A DNA stretch of 64,000 bases, taken from Glandiceps talaboti. Its lineage: Eukaryota; Hemichordata; Enteropneusta; Spengelidae. Shown piece by piece: positions 39,066-50,464 of this stretch. The notes below the pieces were generated by a model. It was not told the DNA's origin and did no database searches. It worked only from the letters and a program-made list of their open reading frames with translations. The translations under genes were made by a program, and so were the position numbers. The stretch lies in NCBI RefSeq assembly GCF_964340395.1, contig NC_135558.1, positions 16,093,271 through 16,157,270 of the forward strand, written 5' to 3'. The first letter of the stretch is position 1. Each line of letters begins with the position of its first letter.

Positions 39066-39615
39066 TATTAATCGCCATCTTAGTTTCCGTACGGCGACAA
39101 TCTCAAGTACCCGGAAGAGAGTCATTCTCAGCCATACGTTACAGTGGTAACACTCGTTCATGTTCGGTTACCTTTCACAAAGAAAACACAACGAAATGGT
39201 TGAAATGATCTTTTTTTAATTTCTTTTCATCACAACAACAAAATCTGCGTGATCAAAAGTGTTGTAAACTAAACCAGAAAGAATTATCGGACTGGCTAAA
39301 CTTCCCGATGAACTGGAAGGTCCTACTACTTCCAAGTAAGCCTCGATAGTACTATAGTACGTGAGAAAATCGTCTCAAACTAGCGATACAACTTTCAAAA
39401 TATAACTTGACATGTCTTCATTTGTTAGAGTTATACAATTCAAGACGGGTTTTCACTCGAAAACAACAATTCTGTGAATAATGACAGTGACACTCTAGTA
39501 CTCTGAACGCAGCGATTTCTCGGACGATGTTACCACTGTAACGTATGGCTGACAACGACTTGCTTCCGGGTTAGTCCCTCGTGCATACGGGTGGATTGTC
39601 GGCGATTAATACATA
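39066..39615. mobile_element. TIR element of about 550 bp
   Basis: Left arm tgtattaatcgcc and agccatacgttacagtggta; right arm holds the reverse complement, taccactgtaacgtatggct and ggcgattaataca. Arms are about 100 bp with indels. The ends allow either a TA or a TTAA target duplication. No transposase, so non-autonomous. Confidence 0.8.
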
Positions 39616-40624
39616 CATGTACATCGTCTGATATTTTAATTCACAGTGTTTTTTGTGACCGGCGCCTGTCAGCAGACTCTGCCATTTTTTTCATCATTCC
39701 ATTGTATTTAAACCTTGTACTTGACATTTCGCAATATTTATAATTCTCAACAAAATACCTCAACATGCCTCACTTCGCTCGTACTCAAAGCAGCCCCGCA
39801 CGTAGTCCTGCTTGCATACGGAGGAATTCGGGACTCGATTCTGACAATTGTCCCTCCCCCTCCGGTGTTTAGAGTCAAGTCAGTAATACAGACTCGTGCA
39901 CCCGAGGACTACCCCGCGCGGTATGATCACTGACACTGATGACATGATGAGAGAGAACCTTTTCGGATTTACATGTAAAACGGGGAAAGATACGCAAAAC
40001 ATAATGCAAAGTCTGAAGCCAAATTAAAGTTGTAATTATTTTAATTATTTTTACTTGCCAAATATTTGCATTTTGGAAAGGCAAGACACGTTCATGTCGT
40101 TTAACTTTACATGTGAACTGTCGGCCATATTTAAACTTCAACCGCATGCCTGGCATGCCCTTCCTTACGCAAGTTGTCTGAATTCTGGTTCACTGTCATT
40201 CCAAATTGCACGACAATATAGAATTAACCACAAGTTACATGTTATCTGAAAACATCACACTTTTATAGTGGGTCTGAAGTGTGATTTTAGTGAGTACTAA
40301 GAACGTCCTGTGTTGATACTCAAGATACTTGCTGTGGAAAATCGCTCGGTCGAATGAGGTCACCTTCAGCTTCTGGTCGAATCAGGATAGAGTATGCAAA
40401 TGAGAATGTTGCGGATTGGCTGATAATGTAGAAGGCTGCAGAATTGGATTTGAAGTTTACAACCCTGTTTCGAACAAACGCTTGTCATTTGGGCGCCCAA
40501 TGCGTAGAATTATGACTATAGCACATATTACATTGCTTGTTTGACGTCAATAGTGTCTTTTGAAAAGTGACAGTTTACTTAAAGTCTCGTCGACTGATTT
40601 CCAATATGGCGTCGGTCATTATGC

Positions 40625-40925
40625 TCATTAACATATTCATTTTTTTTTCAAATTACAAAAAAAAAATCATAAAAAATAAAAATGAGGATGTGCTGACTTG
40701 AAATTAACAAATCTGAGTAAGCTACCCCCTGCGCATCAACACGCCAGATATCAAAGCAATCTAATAAGAGGTTTTCAAGGAGTTGATGAAAATGACATTT
40801 TATGAAAAAAAATCATAAAAAATTGAAAATGGCACAGATCAACTTGGCATGAACAAATCTGAATAGCCTCCCCCCAGGGAACATGCACACCAAATATCGA
40901 AGAATTCCGACTGTCACTTATGGAG
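40625..40925 (+). repeat. 145-bp tandem duplication
   Basis: Units contain aaatcataaaaaat, then ctgacttgaaattaacaaatc or caacttggcatgaacaaatc, then ctaccccctgcgcat or ctccccccagggaaca, then ccagatatcaaag or ccaaatatcgaag. Confidence 0.75.
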
Positions 40926-42361
40926 TAGATAGTAAAAATATAAAAGTTTGACGGACACCTATGATTCACTCTACTCTCTATACCTCAATACCCACCTATA
41001 CCTAAAGCTACGCTTTCAGCTTTCGCTGACAGCGGAGCTAAAAAACATGGTTGAATAAACTCACTAACTTTTACGCTAATCAGGATCAATTTAGTCACCA
41101 TGACTGAACACTGACATGTAATCATATATATAACAAGTTATTACTCTATAAACCGATTACAGGGTGATTGATTTCACCATGGCAACCACGTCAACTATGT
41201 TTGTTTCATTGTAAACGATAAAATGAACACCAAATGAAGAGTTAATGAAACATGCAGATCAGTTGAGGAGTAGATTATTCATCTGAAGCATGGCAGATCT
41301 AATGTGGGTGGTGATGATGCAAATTTGGATCAAGTTTGGGGGTCTAATCAGAATACTATCCCTAGTTGAACCTTGACCTTAACTCCCTAGCTTGGTTTAA
41401 AATTATGTTATTTGTACAGTTCTGCTGTATTTAGTGTTACACTTGAGTAGTCATCTTTGACATAACAAATAAAAAGAGCAGTAAAATTTAAAAATAAAAA
41501 TGTGTTCTCAAACTGTAAAACATGTTACTACAAATTGTGTTCATTTATGCACATTACTACCAAACTAGAGAGAGCTTAGAGTTTCAATTAGGTGGCATCA
41601 TGATATTTTTCACTTCTCACATATTTTTTTTTATTTATGAACAATACAGACAAAATACAGACACTGATAGCAAGTGTGAAGCAGATAATATGTTACATTT
41701 TATCTGACTGTGAACACAAATAAACAGTTTTGTGTTTGAGTATTTCCTGTCTCATCTGACAATGATGTTGATTTGTGATCAAAATGAGATAAAATGTATC
41801 ATTTTATATGTTTGTGTGCTATCAGTGTCACTCTGTTGTTTTGTTTTAGGTAATTTGTAGCAAAAAGCCTTGTGTGAGAGGAGACATACCAGAAACACTG
41901 TGCCACATAATTGAAACTCTATAGTCTTTCTAAATTGGTTGTAATACCTAAACTTAGAAAAGAATACTTTGATTTCAAAGTGATTCCACGAATTTTCAAG
42001 TAATTAAATTTCCAATGCAGACTTTCCTATCATTTCAGAGTTGAAAGTATTTTGTAGGGTGAATATAGCTTGCCATTGGGCCATTGGATTAAGACTAGTT
42101 CCACTGAACTATTTCCATGGCCCTCACCAGGGAGGGTGACCTTGCAATATTAAATTATGTTTTTGTCATGTACACTTTCCCAGTCTAAGTTCTGTTATCC
42201 TTTTTGGTGAAATAAAAAATTAAGAGAGTTTATACGGAGAGGGAAAGAATATCCTTTTTTACTGCTTCGATAACCGTCACTGTGAAGAGTATGAACTGGA
42301 ACACACATACATACAACAATTTATGAATATTACAACTTCAGATTACATATTTAGATATTGA

Positions 42362-42690
42362 TATTCCCCAATAAAATATTTTTCTTCATTCTGCCAAGGC
42401 AAATACCCATGATCTAAGGGGGCCTTGCCACTACCAGTTGCAAGACAGTAGTAGCAAACAAACCCTTAGGTCACTAGCATTTTCCAGCTGAATGAAGACA
42501 AATATTGGGGAATAATATAAATATACCTCCTCAGGTAAATAATTTATGAAAAATCAGGAAAAATAATGGTGACCTGGAAGGTTTTGACTCATATTTTGAT
42601 CATGGCAGAACCAGTGACACATTTTAGACTCAGGTTGTCCTGACTAACACTAACTGTGACAAGCCTGGCAGGGTATATAATCCATACTTT
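42362..42690 (-). mobile_element. fold-back repeat family A, copy 3 (inverted)
   Basis: The hairpin is at 42362-42515, with arms attccccaataaaatattttt and aatattggggaat. The body follows in the opposite orientation to copies 1 and 2, including the reverse complement of aaatatgagtcaaaac near 42590. This copy keeps the best-preserved hairpin tips. Confidence 0.7.
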
Positions 42691-42699
42691 CTGTTCATG

Positions 42700-42930
42700 T
42701 TCATAACTCTATACATTGCAAAAAGATGCAAAAAGTGTAAAAAGTTTGTTATTGTACATACAATAACAAACTTTTTATACATTGTTTAATGTTTTGCAGT
42801 TTATAGAGATATGAACATGGACTTGGTATATGTTCTTTTGCATTATTTTTTCAAGTAGAAAAACTTAGTGAAGTTGTTTTATCAAATAAAAATCCAAAAT
42901 AAATACCAAATTCTCATCCATATGGCCACT
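42700..42930 (-). repeat. interspersed repeat family F, copy 2, with a 20-bp hairpin
   Basis: Matches copy 1 on the opposite strand. At 42735-42780 the arms gtgtaaaaagtttgttattg and caataacaaactttttatac pair at 19 of 20 positions around a 6-base loop. Confidence 0.7.
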
Positions 42931-43139
42931 TTAATTACTTGAATTGGTGCAGACCCCCATACTAGTGGTATATAAAGCACTACTATGCAATACCAAAAAC
43001 ATTCTTGCATATCGCTGCAAATATGAGTATGTGTTCCTTTTATGTATGCGAAAGAATGTGAATTCTAAGTAGGATTATTTCAAAAACAAAATTCGCTGTT
43101 TTGGATAAATATATCTCATAGCAACAGAAGCCTATAATG

Positions 43140-43520
43140 TATAAGTTAGTACCTGAGTATGTACTTGGGGGGATTTGCACTCGTATTAGCAGTGTTCTCT
43201 TCTCTCTCACTCACTATACACTTAAGAAAGTATTAGGTCTCGGACAACACAGTACACACGAGTGTAAATAACCCTTATTACACTAAGTCTTGGTGATAGA
43301 CCCCTCGGGCTATTCTGCCCACTGTGAAGGTGATCGAAGGTAGCTCGAATGGGTGTTCCACCCTCATATCTATCAGAAGACCAGCCCTAGGTCTAGTAAA
43401 TACCTTCAGTACACTAGGCTGGTACTCATGCATTATAGCCTTAATTGTATATAGTAATACCATTGTGTAATAAATGACAGTTATTAATGATGTAACCAAG
43501 TCTCACTACTCAGCTTAACA
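43140..43520 (-). other. GC-richer block, possible solo LTR or decayed element
   Basis: A 73-codon minus-strand open frame (43499-43278) contains MHEYQPSVLKVFTRPRAGLL and ends GRIARGVYHQDLV. The block starts tgtataag and ends cagcttaaca, resembling TG..CA LTR ends, but I see no target duplication. Neither a coding exon nor an LTR is proven. Confidence 0.2.
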
Positions 43521-44589
43521 AGACTGAAATAAACACAATTATAGAATAAATTGATGTCATAATTTTGTATATTTCTCATTAATTTTCAATCACTGACAAC
43601 ACTTCCTGAATTCCAATTAAAATTTTTTTGTTTGCATTGGAATTTATAAATATATTCAACAAAACTGGTTTTTTTTTTTATAAATATATGAAACATTTTA
43701 TGATTGAAAATGTGAAATTATTTTTTTCTGTAAACTGAAATAAATGGATCACAAAACTGTTCATCCTAGTTTGAATATTTTATTGGAATTGTTGAAATAA
43801 TGCTCAAGTATTGCCTGATAACATATAGACGGGAAATTTGAAGGATTTCGTTTTCATTACTGTCAGGCATTTTGTGTTTTCCTTTTTAGACTGTCTATAC
43901 CAGTACAAAAATCCTAGCTAACTACGACTGTGGTGACAACTAAAGCTGTCATTGCCGACATGTTGATATAAGCTATTGAGAATAGGTCCATGTAATTACA
44001 CTCACAGTAGGACACATATGTACATGTACATGTGTATTTCATTTCTTTTGAACAAGGTAGGTAAATACTATTCCAGTAACAAAAAATCACAGCTAATAGA
44101 AACTTGTAGATAGATTTAGATGTAGGTCTGAAATTATATACAATGGTGGTGACACACTGATTGTGTGGGGGACTGTTGTAACAACTGAAATCAAGTGTTG
44201 AAAGATTTCCATCTTGTTTTATCCAAATACCCCAAAGTGATAGAGGGCGCACTTCATATAATCTTGACATCATACTTGTTGCTAGGTGTTGGCTAAACTG
44301 TTGCTAGTATTGGTAGATTGGACATCATCTTAGATTTGCTATGTAATTTCTTTTTCTCAGCTCCGGAGGGCTCTCTTTAACCTCAAAATTTGCCAATTCA
44401 CATTTTTCAAGGTTTGAACAATTTTTAAAGTTTTGTTATTGGCAACATTACTTTTAAGCTGATACTACAGTAGTCAATGGTTAATGATTATACCAACTAG
44501 AATTTTTTGCAAGGGGTTCAGAGACCAGCCACCCTCTCTGATTGCTGAAAGGAAATGAGTACATACCAGGGTATATTCACAAGCCTCTG

Positions 44590-45410
44590 GGTTAGCAGAG
44601 CTTCTTGAGATAGTAAAACCAAGACAAGTCTTTGGGCTGTAACACCAAGACAAGTCTCTGGGCTAGCAGAGCTGCTTGAGATAGGTAACACCAAGACAAG
44701 CCTCTGGGCTAGTAAGGCTTCTTGAGATAGTAACACCAAGACAAGTCTCTGGACTAGTAAGGCTTCTTGAGACAGTAACACCAAGACAAGTCTCTGGGCT
44801 AGCAGAGCTGCTTGAGACAGTAACACCAAGACAAGTCTCTGGACTAGTAAGGCTTCTTGAGACAGTAACACCAAGACAAGTCTCTGGACTAGTAAGGCTT
44901 CTTGAGACAGTAACACCAAGGCAAGTCTCTGGGTTAGCAGAGCTTCTTGAGACAGTAACACCAAGGCAAGTCTCTGGGTTAGCAGAGCTGCTTGAGACAG
45001 TAACACCAAGACAAGTCTCTGGACTAGTAAGGCTTCTTGAGATAGTAACACCAAGACAAGTCTCTGGACTAGTAAGGCTTCTTGAGATAGTAACACCAAG
45101 ACAAGTCACTGGACTAGTAAGGCTTCTTGAGATAGTAACACCAAGACAAGTCTCTGGACTAGCAGAGGTTCTTGAGATAGTAACACCAAGACAAGTCTCT
45201 GGACTAGTAAGGCTTCTTGAGATAGTAACACCAAGACAAGTCTCTGGGTTAGCAGAGCTTCTTGAGATAGTAACACCAAGACAAGTCTCTGGACTAGTAA
45301 GGTTTCTTGAGATAGTAACACCAAGACAAGCCTCTGGGCTAGCAAAGCTTCTTGAGATAGTAAGGCTTTTTGAGATAGTAACACCAAGACAGATCTCTGG
45401 ACTAATTGGT
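44590..45410 (-). repeat. 45-bp minisatellite, about 18 units
   Basis: Unit starts taacaccaagacaagtctct, followed by ggactagtaaggcttcttga. Two main variants alternate: one with ACTAGT and ttcttgagatag, one with GCTAGC and gcttgagacag. Because 45 is a multiple of 3, open frames of up to 193 codons appear on the minus strand with a 15-residue repeat (QRLVLVLLSQEALLV). There is no start context, splice site or signal to support translation. Confidence 0.95.
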
Positions 45411-45651
45411 ATCTACAGACTGTGTAGCTAGTTTTCTCAGACAACTTTGAAACCAAAATATTTCTCCTAATATCTGCCAAGTTTGGTAATGAACATGGCT
45501 ATACAATGTACTTTTAATATTTCATATTTTGCTCAACAATTAACCCAGTTTGTAGTCTTAATTGTATACATTATTATAGTGCATTGATTAATTAGTTCAT
45601 ATTACCTGGAGTATGTATCATGATTTCCTTGAGTGTCACTTGTCAGACTTG

Positions 45652-45654
45652 CGA

Positions 45655-45733
<79 letters not shown>

Positions 45734-45802
45734 AAATTTCTTGGTTGCCTTACAACTTATACAAGTTGAAGGACTATTTTTTTGGATAAATTATCCTTAT
45801 TT

Positions 45803-45861
<59 letters not shown>

Positions 45862-45885
45862 GACACACACACACACACACATATA
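45652..45885. repeat. (GT)n, (TA)n and (CA)n microsatellites
   Basis: (GT)~34 at 45666-45733, (TA)n at about 45805-45842 and (CA)n to 45880; the gt and ca blocks are mutually inverted and could pair. Confidence 0.95.
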
Positions 45886-46467
45886 TCTATCTTCCTGATA
45901 ATTGTAAGGCACACAAACTGTGCGTCAAGTGGAGAACTCGCTACAAAGTGACATAACGATTATATCACCTTCTTGTGGCTGCACCCCCTTGTGCACATTT
46001 TACCGTACTGTATATGAAGATGTATAATCACAAAATGTGGCAAGCAAGACTTAATCCCTACCAGAAATCAGACAAATCTGCCAAAAGTTTTAATTATTTT
46101 TACTCACTCAAATTACACACCTACATTGTATGTATCATGCAACCATTTTTGCAGATTGGAACAATTTCCAACTAGATACTCTTAAGGAACTGAATATGTT
46201 ACAAGACAGTCAACTGTGCTAAAGACAGTTCTGTTGTTTTTAATTTTGTAAAAAAAAATCTCAGCATTTTTCACAGGAATTTCTGCTCAAATGAGAATAT
46301 AAGAACTGCACTATAATAAAAAGATTTACAGAAGATAGTGTTACATACTTAGATCTCATTCCTGTCACCCCCTTTTTAAAAAATGGGATAACCTTTTGTG
46401 AAGAAAAAGAATAGGATCATACCATTATATGAGTAAGAGAGGGGAGAAAAAGTTGAAGTTTACTCAC

Positions 46468-46731
46468 CATCAGCAGTTTGCATGTACACCTTCCAGATGG
46501 ATTGCTTTGTGTTGAATGCTGGTAACCATGACAACACAAGACTGGACTAGGTGTCTGTAGTGATCCATTCAAATCAAGAAATGTTTTTTCACCCATCAAT
46601 GTAAAATTGTCCGTGAAGCAAAATGCATCCATCCTGGTAAAGTCATGTTCGTATGTAATTGTGTTTGGTGTTTGAGTTCCGAACTGTCGATAATGTTGTT
46701 CGTTGTTCTCTAGAATTCCTGATGTCTTCAA
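46468..46731 (-). CDS. possible internal or first coding exon of an unrecognised gene
   Basis: An open frame of about 88 codons ends at an excellent donor (ATG|gtgagtaaac) at 46468/46467, phase 0. Its protein includes TRMDAFCFTDNFTLMGEK and ends HGYQHSTQSNPSGRCTCKLLM. Composition is mixed and protein-like, without low complexity. An AG lies upstream (gatattag, about 46740) but the pyrimidine tract is poor, and an in-frame ATG exists at the methionine of RMDAF. I do not recognise the family and found no partner exon below it before the (GT)n block at 45660. Confidence 0.35.
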
Positions 46732-46800
46732 TTCCGATGGCTAATATCCTGTTCTCAACTACTAGCAACTAAGTGTTAAAATTCTCAGGTATAGTTTGAA

Positions 46801-47034
46801 TCAAACTTGTTGAAAAAGTCTGCTGACGTGTAAAATTAGTCGACGATTCAGACTGTCTTTGTACTCCTTTCTTGCTGATAAAAATCTCAGTGTGAAGTCG
46901 AGTGTTTCTTGATCATTTCGTTGGTAACACAAGAACTCTACAGGATGAATGAAGGCAGTGAAGAAGAGCTTGTTTGGTACATGCTCCATGTAGTTTACAA
47001 CAAAACAAGTGAGATTTTTTTGTCCCTCCATCAA
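46801..47034 (-). CDS. coding-like open frame, unrecognised
   Basis: Open frame of 78 codons ending in TGA, in the same frame as the exon-like segment 70 bases further along the minus strand. The product includes CFVVNYMEHVPNKLFFTAF and ends SLNRRLILHVSRLFQQV, a helix-like, non-repetitive composition. There is no good donor before the stop (only gtttga), so it is either a terminal exon, an upstream open frame, or chance. No family recognised. Confidence 0.22.
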   Translation of the reverse strand: MMEGQKNLTCFVVNYMEHVPNKLFFTAFIHPVEFLCYQRNDQETLDFTLRFLSARKEYKDSLNRRLILHVSRLFQQV

Positions 47035-47154
47035 ATTTTAGATTAATGTATCTTGCTAAACAGTTAAACTGTTAGTCAGAATCACCAACAACTATTGGTC
47101 ATATTCACATGTGGGAATGTTTGCATCACAGCAATGATTGAACTCTGGTAATAG

Positions 47155-47365
47155 AACAGTGAACCATTTACAGCTGCACCTGGCTTGTTAAACAAAATGT
47201 ACTTTTCTTGATGATCTTCTGTAGCTGTTTACTTTCCAACTACCATAGCAGAGATAGCTTTAGAACAGCGAGTCATTTACAGCTACACCTGGCTTGTTAA
47301 ATTCACTTTTCTTGATGATCTCCTGCCGCTGTTTACTTTCCAACTACCATAGCAGAAGTCATGTA
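47155..47365 (+). repeat. 109-bp tandem duplication
   Basis: ttacagctgcacctggcttg at 47168 recurs at 47277, both followed by cttttcttgatgatct and gctgtttactttccaactac. Confidence 0.9.
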
Positions 47366-47754
47366 TATTAACAATAACACTGGCGTAAACATTGCAGTGT
47401 GAACGCAGTCAAATTAGCATCTAAAAAAACATAATTCACGATCAATAAAAATTTGTTCAAACTGCTGCTGAATTTTGTTAGTATGAATGTAGATGTAGAA
47501 TTGAGAAAAGGAAGAAAAATGATAAGCAACAGCCAGTGAATAGAAATAGCCAGCAAATCTTGGTTCAGATCACCTTCACACGTTATTCTTCAGATCTTTA
47601 CAAACCAAAATGTTGGGTTAGATTCACAAAGAGATTTTGTGGTTATGGCAGTCCCTGACACTTGTATCTTAACAGCAGTCACATTTTCTGGTACCATGGT
47701 AACATTACGTTCTCATTATCAAGTACATACAGAAGAGTCCACTCCTTGTCCTGG

Positions 47755-48310
47755 TGTGTTCAAGGTCAAGTTGAAGGTCATGTTTCAACTGCATACATAT
47801 GTATAATCTTGCTACAAAGTATCAAGCCCGGCCTGTTCAAGGTCAAGTTGAAGGTCATCTTTCTACTGCATACAAATGTGTAATCTTGCTACAAAGTATC
47901 AAGCTCTGTTCAAGGTCAAGTTGAAGGTCATATTTCTACTGCATACATATGTATAATCTTGCTACAAAGTATGAAGCTCTGCTGCTCAATGTCAAGTTCA
48001 AGGTCATACATGTATTTCTACTCCATACATATGCATAACCTTGCTACAAAGTACCAAGTTCTACAGTTCAGTCACATTGCAGACTCCTGTGCTTTACACA
48101 CATATCATCTGGCTACAAGTATACAGCAGTGTTTCAAGGTCAAGTTGACAGTCATTCTTTCCAGTTCACTTGACATGCGGCTATCATGCTGCAAAGTATC
48201 AGCATTGTCTACTCCAAGGTCAAGCTGAAGGTCACACATTTTGTTACATTGTAAACTATCATGCTACAAAACTATCCAGTTCTGTATTTCAAGGTTAAGT
48301 TGATGGTCAC
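47755..48310 (+). repeat. minisatellite of about 65-75 bp with paired AGGTCA sites
   Basis: Unit starts ttcaaggtcaagttgaaggtca, cut here to its two halves: TCAAGGTCA and TGAAGGTCA, then ctgcatacatatgtataatc and ttgctacaaagtatc. About seven units, diverging to the right. Each well-preserved unit holds two TNAAGGTCA words three bases apart. Confidence 0.85.
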
Positions 48311-48825
48311 ATTTTCTAGTATTGTGTACATATACATTTAAGCTACATAAGGCCTAAGATTCCATACATATTTTCTCCTTCATTCTTCAATATTCTATAA
48401 GTTTTTTTTTCACATGAATACAAGCTACCAAACAATCAAAAAAAAAATATTTTTTTTCCAAGTTGAGTGTCAGAGAAGGCAGTCCAGTGCTCATTTATTA
48501 ATCATTGCAATAAATTGAGTTTAAGTTTCAATACACTAGAGGGAAAATGTAGTCACAATGTACTTTTTGTAAGATTTAATTACTTTTTCACCTGCGATGT
48601 GATATGTTGTTGTGCGTTTTGCTGTGAAATGTTGTGCTGTGTAGCCAAGCTTATGGTATTTTTTATATTTACTAATTGTGAAAAAAGTGTCGCACTCTCC
48701 TGAACCATATAACAAGGTTTGAATGGCAGCTAAATTGAGTATTTGACAATTAACACATCTGAGCCAATCAACCTAATTAAGACATAAAATCTCATTGGTC
48801 CGACGTTAACATAGTGATACGAATC

Positions 48826-49050
48826 TGTGCAACTTTCACTGTGATAACTGGGGTCTAGTGAACACTGTATTGTGTACATTTCACTGTGATTACTGGTGTC
48901 CAGTGAACACTACATTGTGTACATTTCACTGTAATAACTGGGGTCTAGTGAACACTGCATTGTGTACATTTCACTGTAATAACTGTGATCTAGTGAACAC
49001 TGCATTGTGTACATTCCACTGTGATTACTGGGTTCCAGTGAACACTGTAT
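48826..49050 (+). repeat. 45-bp minisatellite, 5 units
   Basis: Unit starts cactgtgataactggggtct and contains agtgaacactgcattgtgta. Period is a multiple of three, giving a false 15-residue repeat frame. Confidence 0.92.
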
Positions 49051-49404
49051 TAAGCACAGATACAGTACACAGGACCTTTGGTTATCACAGTGTAAATTGC
49101 TGTATGAAGTGGAACACTTAATCACAAACTGTTTTAAAACAATATTTATACAGCTACACGTATCAGCACATCTATTGGTACATCACCTGCCTTATCACCC
49201 TCTGATAAACTGATGTCATCTCAAGTTATTCTATAATTCTGTATCAAAATATATGACAAAAATCCTCTCAAAAAGATCAAATCACAGAAAATGAGACATT
49301 CGGCAATTTTATCAGAGTGGAAATCAACTCAAACTTCATTGAGCAATGTTTAGTCTTAAAATAGTGTTTAATTGTAAACACCTTGTATGTAAATATGTCT
49401 CTTT

Positions 49405-49407
49405 GTT

Positions 49408-49438
<31 letters not shown>

Positions 49439-49537
49439 GTGTATGTATGTACGTATGTATGTATGTATGTATGTATGTATGTATGTATGTATGTATGTAT
49501 GTATGTATGTATGTATGTATGTATGTGTGACACTGTG

Positions 49538-49569
<32 letters not shown>

Positions 49570-49680
49570 TGTATGTATGTATGTATGTATGTATGTATGT
49601 ATGTATGTATGTATGTATGTGTGTGTGCATGCATGTGCGTGTGTATGTGTACCCATGCACACACACAAACACACATATAG
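49405..49680. repeat. (CTGT)n/(GTAT)n microsatellite
   Basis: tctg units, then two long gtat runs around gtgacactgtgtatat. Confidence 0.95.
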
Positions 49681-49904
49681 GTACATACGTATATTTGCAA
49701 TCATTTGAAAGAAATTGCCAAAAGTTACAGATGAGTGGCTTTGACAAACAAACAAACAAACAAACAACCATCGAAGTATCTTATACATTATTAGTTATCT
49801 TCTTTGTAGTGTTAAGTTTTTTCCTTCTTTATATCAATACACATATCACCTGTTCATGTGTTTCTTACTAACAATTATCTTTATATGTAGTATAAAAACT
49901 GTTT

Positions 49905-50460
49905 ACTGTTATTTATCAGTACTCCATGCGCTAAACCCCTTTTTGTCAAGCAATACCTTATCACCTGTGCTAAATCCTCTATAGCTAGCATATACCTCAT
50001 CAGCCCATGTGCTAAACCCTTTATCAAACAGTACCTCATCACTCCATGTGCTAAACCATTCATTAACCTACTCATCATAATTTTTTTCCGTATCAATCAA
50101 TATTTTATCATGCCATGTGCTAAATTCCTTATCACCCAGTACCTCATAATGGCATATACTAAATCCCTTATCATCAAGTAACTAATCATGCCATGTGCTA
50201 AATTCCTTATTACCCAGTAACCCATTATGTCATATGCTAAATTTCTTTTCACCCAAAACTCATCACGCCATGTGCTAAATTCCTTATTACCCAGTAATTC
50301 ATCATACCATGTGCTAAATCTCTTATCACCTAGTACCTCATCATGCCATGGTCTAAATGTATTATCACCCAGTACCTCATCATGCCATGTGCTAAATTCC
50401 TTATCCCCCAATAACTCATCATGCCATGTACTAAATCCTGTAATTACCCAATACATTATC
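49905..50460 (-). repeat. 39-bp minisatellite, about 14 units
   Basis: Unit contains catgccatgtgctaaattcc and ttatcacccagtacctcat. Period is a multiple of three, producing a false 13-residue repeat (WHDELLGDKEFST) on the minus strand. Confidence 0.92.
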
Positions 50461-50464
50461 AACT

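Noticed and set aside
43278-43499. 73-codon minus-strand frame as a host exon
   Set aside because: Flanks suggest a decayed repeat and no splice signals were found; kept only as a low-confidence block.
44518-45480. Long minus-strand frames of up to 193 codons with a 15-residue repeat
   Set aside because: The 45-bp minisatellite period keeps two frames open; there is no start, splice signal or non-repeat coding flank.
50097-50462. 121-codon minus-strand frame with WHDELLGDKEFST repeats
   Set aside because: Explained by the 39-bp minisatellite, a multiple of three.
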